Translations under genes and position numbers: made by a program
The notes under the pieces: model-generated
Database searches by the model: none
Seen by the model: the letters and a program-made list of their open reading frames with translations, nothing else
What the model was told of the DNA's origin: nothing
Assembly (NCBI RefSeq): GCF_004522235.1
Contig: NZ_SDLT01000045.1
Coordinates: forward strand, 1-64,000
DNA from: Amycolatopsis nivea
GTDB taxonomy: Bacteria; Actinomycetota; Actinomycetes; Mycobacteriales; Pseudonocardiaceae
DNA length: 64,000 bases
Direction: 5' to 3'
Part shown: positions 62,954 through 64,000 of the stretch, piece by piece
Position numbering within the stretch: position 1 is the stretch's first letter
Layout: every line of letters begins with the position of its first letter

Positions 62954-63298
62954 GTGGTCACTGCCGAGGACATCCGCGCGCTCACCGCGTCGTTGCCGCG
63001 AAGCGAGGAAGGAGTCGTGCGAGACCAGGTGAAGTTCCGCGTCGGACGGCTCGTCTACCTCGCGTTGTCACCGGACGAATCGACGATGGGGTTCGCGTAT
63101 CCGAAGGAGCATCGCGCCGGACTCGTCGCTGCCGAGCCGCACAAGTTCCAGCTTCCCCGTGAGTCGGACCTGCGCTTCAATTGGGTCCGTGCGGTGCTGA
63201 GCGAACTCGACGCTGACGAACTCGCCGAGCTGGTGGTCAACGCTTGGATGATGTGCGTGCCCAAGAAGGTGGCGGCGGCGTATCTGGACGCGGGCTGA
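62954..63298 (+). CDS. MmcQ/YjbR-family protein
   Basis: 114 residues. GTG 62954 has GAGGAGG four bases upstream. The family opening VTAEDIRALTASLPRSEE and the later MGFAYPKEHRAGLVAAEP, ESDLRFNWVRAVLSELDADE and WMMCVPKKVAAAYLDAG match the YjbR fold (CyaY-like), which in some cases binds DNA and is encoded near regulators. No membrane segment. It stands alone. Confidence 0.82.
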   Translation: MVTAEDIRALTASLPRSEEGVVRDQVKFRVGRLVYLALSPDESTMGFAYPKEHRAGLVAAEPHKFQLPRESDLRFNWVRAVLSELDADELAELVVNAWMMCVPKKVAAAYLDAG

Positions 63299-63737
63299 AC
63301 CGAGACGGCCACTGCCTGGCGCGCACCGCCGCGGCTGCGTGACCTCGACCCTGATCAGTGCCTCGTCCGGCCGCGGGCGGAAAGCCGAAGTATCCCGGCA
63401 CGCCCGAGGCAGAAGCGTCGGGCGGCACCGTGATCGTGACTGAGCCGGAACCCCGCTCGCGGACGACAGCCGCTCGAACCTGGACCGCGATGCGTCATGC
63501 TGATCGTGCCGACTGGTCGATCACGAGCGCAGCGGCTCCTGGACGTCTTCGAAAACTGCGGAAACCTCGGCTGGAAAAGGAAACAAATACGTTTTGCATC
63601 GATATTGAGGTGCAAATTATCGCGTTTCATGGAAGCATTCTGAGCAAGGTGGCGTTGCTTGAGCCTATGCGACGACGCCTTCGCGGGCGGCGAGGAAGTC
63701 ACGAGTCAGGGGAGTGCCGACGGGGTATGCATTCAGT
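63299..63737. other. Non-coding stretch with an AT-rich patch
   Basis: No convincing gene in any frame. Within it, about 63570-63640 is clearly AT-richer than the rest of the window (for example GAAACAAATACG and GCAAATTATCGCG), which may mark a promoter region or foreign DNA. The longer frames here lack family features and look like shadows. Confidence 0.5.
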
Positions 63738-64000
63738 ATGGGAGGACGAAGACCAGAGGAGCTGGAACCCGGCGAAACGGTCCTGTGGACCGGCCATTCC
63801 CCGTTCCGGAAGCGGCCCCGGTGGCCGTGGGTGTTGTTGCTCGGATACGTGACCGGACTCGCGGTGCTCGGGTTTGCCTGGCGTTGGGGTGTCGCCATCC
63901 AGGCGGGCCTTACGACGTTGACCTTGACGCTGGCCGATCGGCAGTGGACGAAGGCGACTCTCACGCGCGGCCGCTACACCGTCACCACCCGGCGGGTTCT
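63738..64000 (+). CDS. Membrane PH-domain protein, 5' part only
   Basis: From ATG 63738: GGRRPEELEPGETVLWTGHS, PRWPWVLLLGYVTGLAVLGF, AIQAGLTTLTLTLADRQWTK and RGRYTVTTRRV at the window edge. The pattern (EPGE-x-LWTG, one or two helices, then YxVTxxRV) is that of bacterial PH-domain (bPH2/YdbT-like) membrane proteins. The 3' end lies outside. A weak AGTATGGGAGG context offers no strong ribosome binding site, so the true start may be different. Confidence 0.7.
   Translation, partial: MGGRRPEELEPGETVLWTGHSPFRKRPRWPWVLLLGYVTGLAVLGFAWRWGVAIQAGLTTLTLTLADRQWTKATLTRGRYTVTTRRV

Overview
The window is very GC-rich, with dense operons, many GTG starts and heavy 4-base stop/start overlaps. Gene content (LAL-type LuxR regulator, GH75 chitosanase, many TetR, LysR, PucR and LacI regulators, MHS and DHA2 transporters, a mymA-like operon) points to a soil actinomycete, most likely Amycolatopsis or another Pseudonocardiaceae. 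That placement is inference from style and content. No rRNA, tRNA, CRISPR array, prophage or insertion sequence was seen. The window is accessory chromosome: catabolic islands, stress genes and several decayed genes.

Layout. 1-4.05 kb: half of a dispersed palindrome, an esterase remnant behind a two-operator promoter, a quinone oxidoreductase plus drug-efflux pair, and two broken genes. 4.07-9.5 kb: an apparently single-direction locus on the minus strand reading LysR regulator, SCO1-like protein, linalool dehydratase/isomerase-like enzyme, fumarylacetoacetate-hydrolase-family enzyme, extradiol-type dioxygenase and SRPBCC protein. This is the best candidate for an undescribed catabolic system. 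9.5-19.3 kb: secreted or surface proteins (DUF6130 lipoprotein, tannase-family esterase, alpha/beta hydrolase, penicillin-binding-like hydrolase, chitosanase), a large LuxR regulator and a nucleoside hydrolase. 19.5-27.3 kb: a complete chaperone operon dnaK-grpE-cbpA-cbpM-clpB that ends in a PucR-type regulator and a small unknown protein. 27.3-32.7 kb: a secreted hydrolase, a FAD oxidase, carbonic anhydrase and small or unknown proteins.

32.7-37.5 kb: a LysR-linked locus with a histidinol-dehydrogenase-family enzyme, an APC permease and a nitrilase-family hydrolase. 37.5-46 kb: a LacI-type regulon. Four copies of a TGCATACGTATGCA-like operator lie in front of an NTF2-fold protein, an MHS transporter, the LacI gene itself and a five-gene coupled operon (bicupin, alpha/beta hydrolase, second histidinol-dehydrogenase-family enzyme, SDR, HpcH/HpaI aldolase). 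This looks like uptake and stepwise breakdown of an unknown acid or alcohol. 46-53 kb: two peptidases, a PucR regulator and an amine/amino-acid FAD oxidase. 53-55.4 kb: a TetR gene with two strong operators divergent from an SDR (frameshifted at its start) and a VOC protein.

56.7-62.1 kb: a TetR-controlled operon of hydrolase, SDR, ferritin-like di-iron protein, a half-size Baeyer-Villiger-like protein and a full Baeyer-Villiger-type monooxygenase. It resembles the mycobacterial mymA operon but has two extra genes. The last 2 kb hold a decayed gene, a YjbR-family protein and the 5' part of a membrane PH-domain protein cut by the window edge.

A 47-bp dispersed palindrome occurs in three full copies and one half copy, twice directly after stop codons, suggesting a mobile or REP-like terminator.
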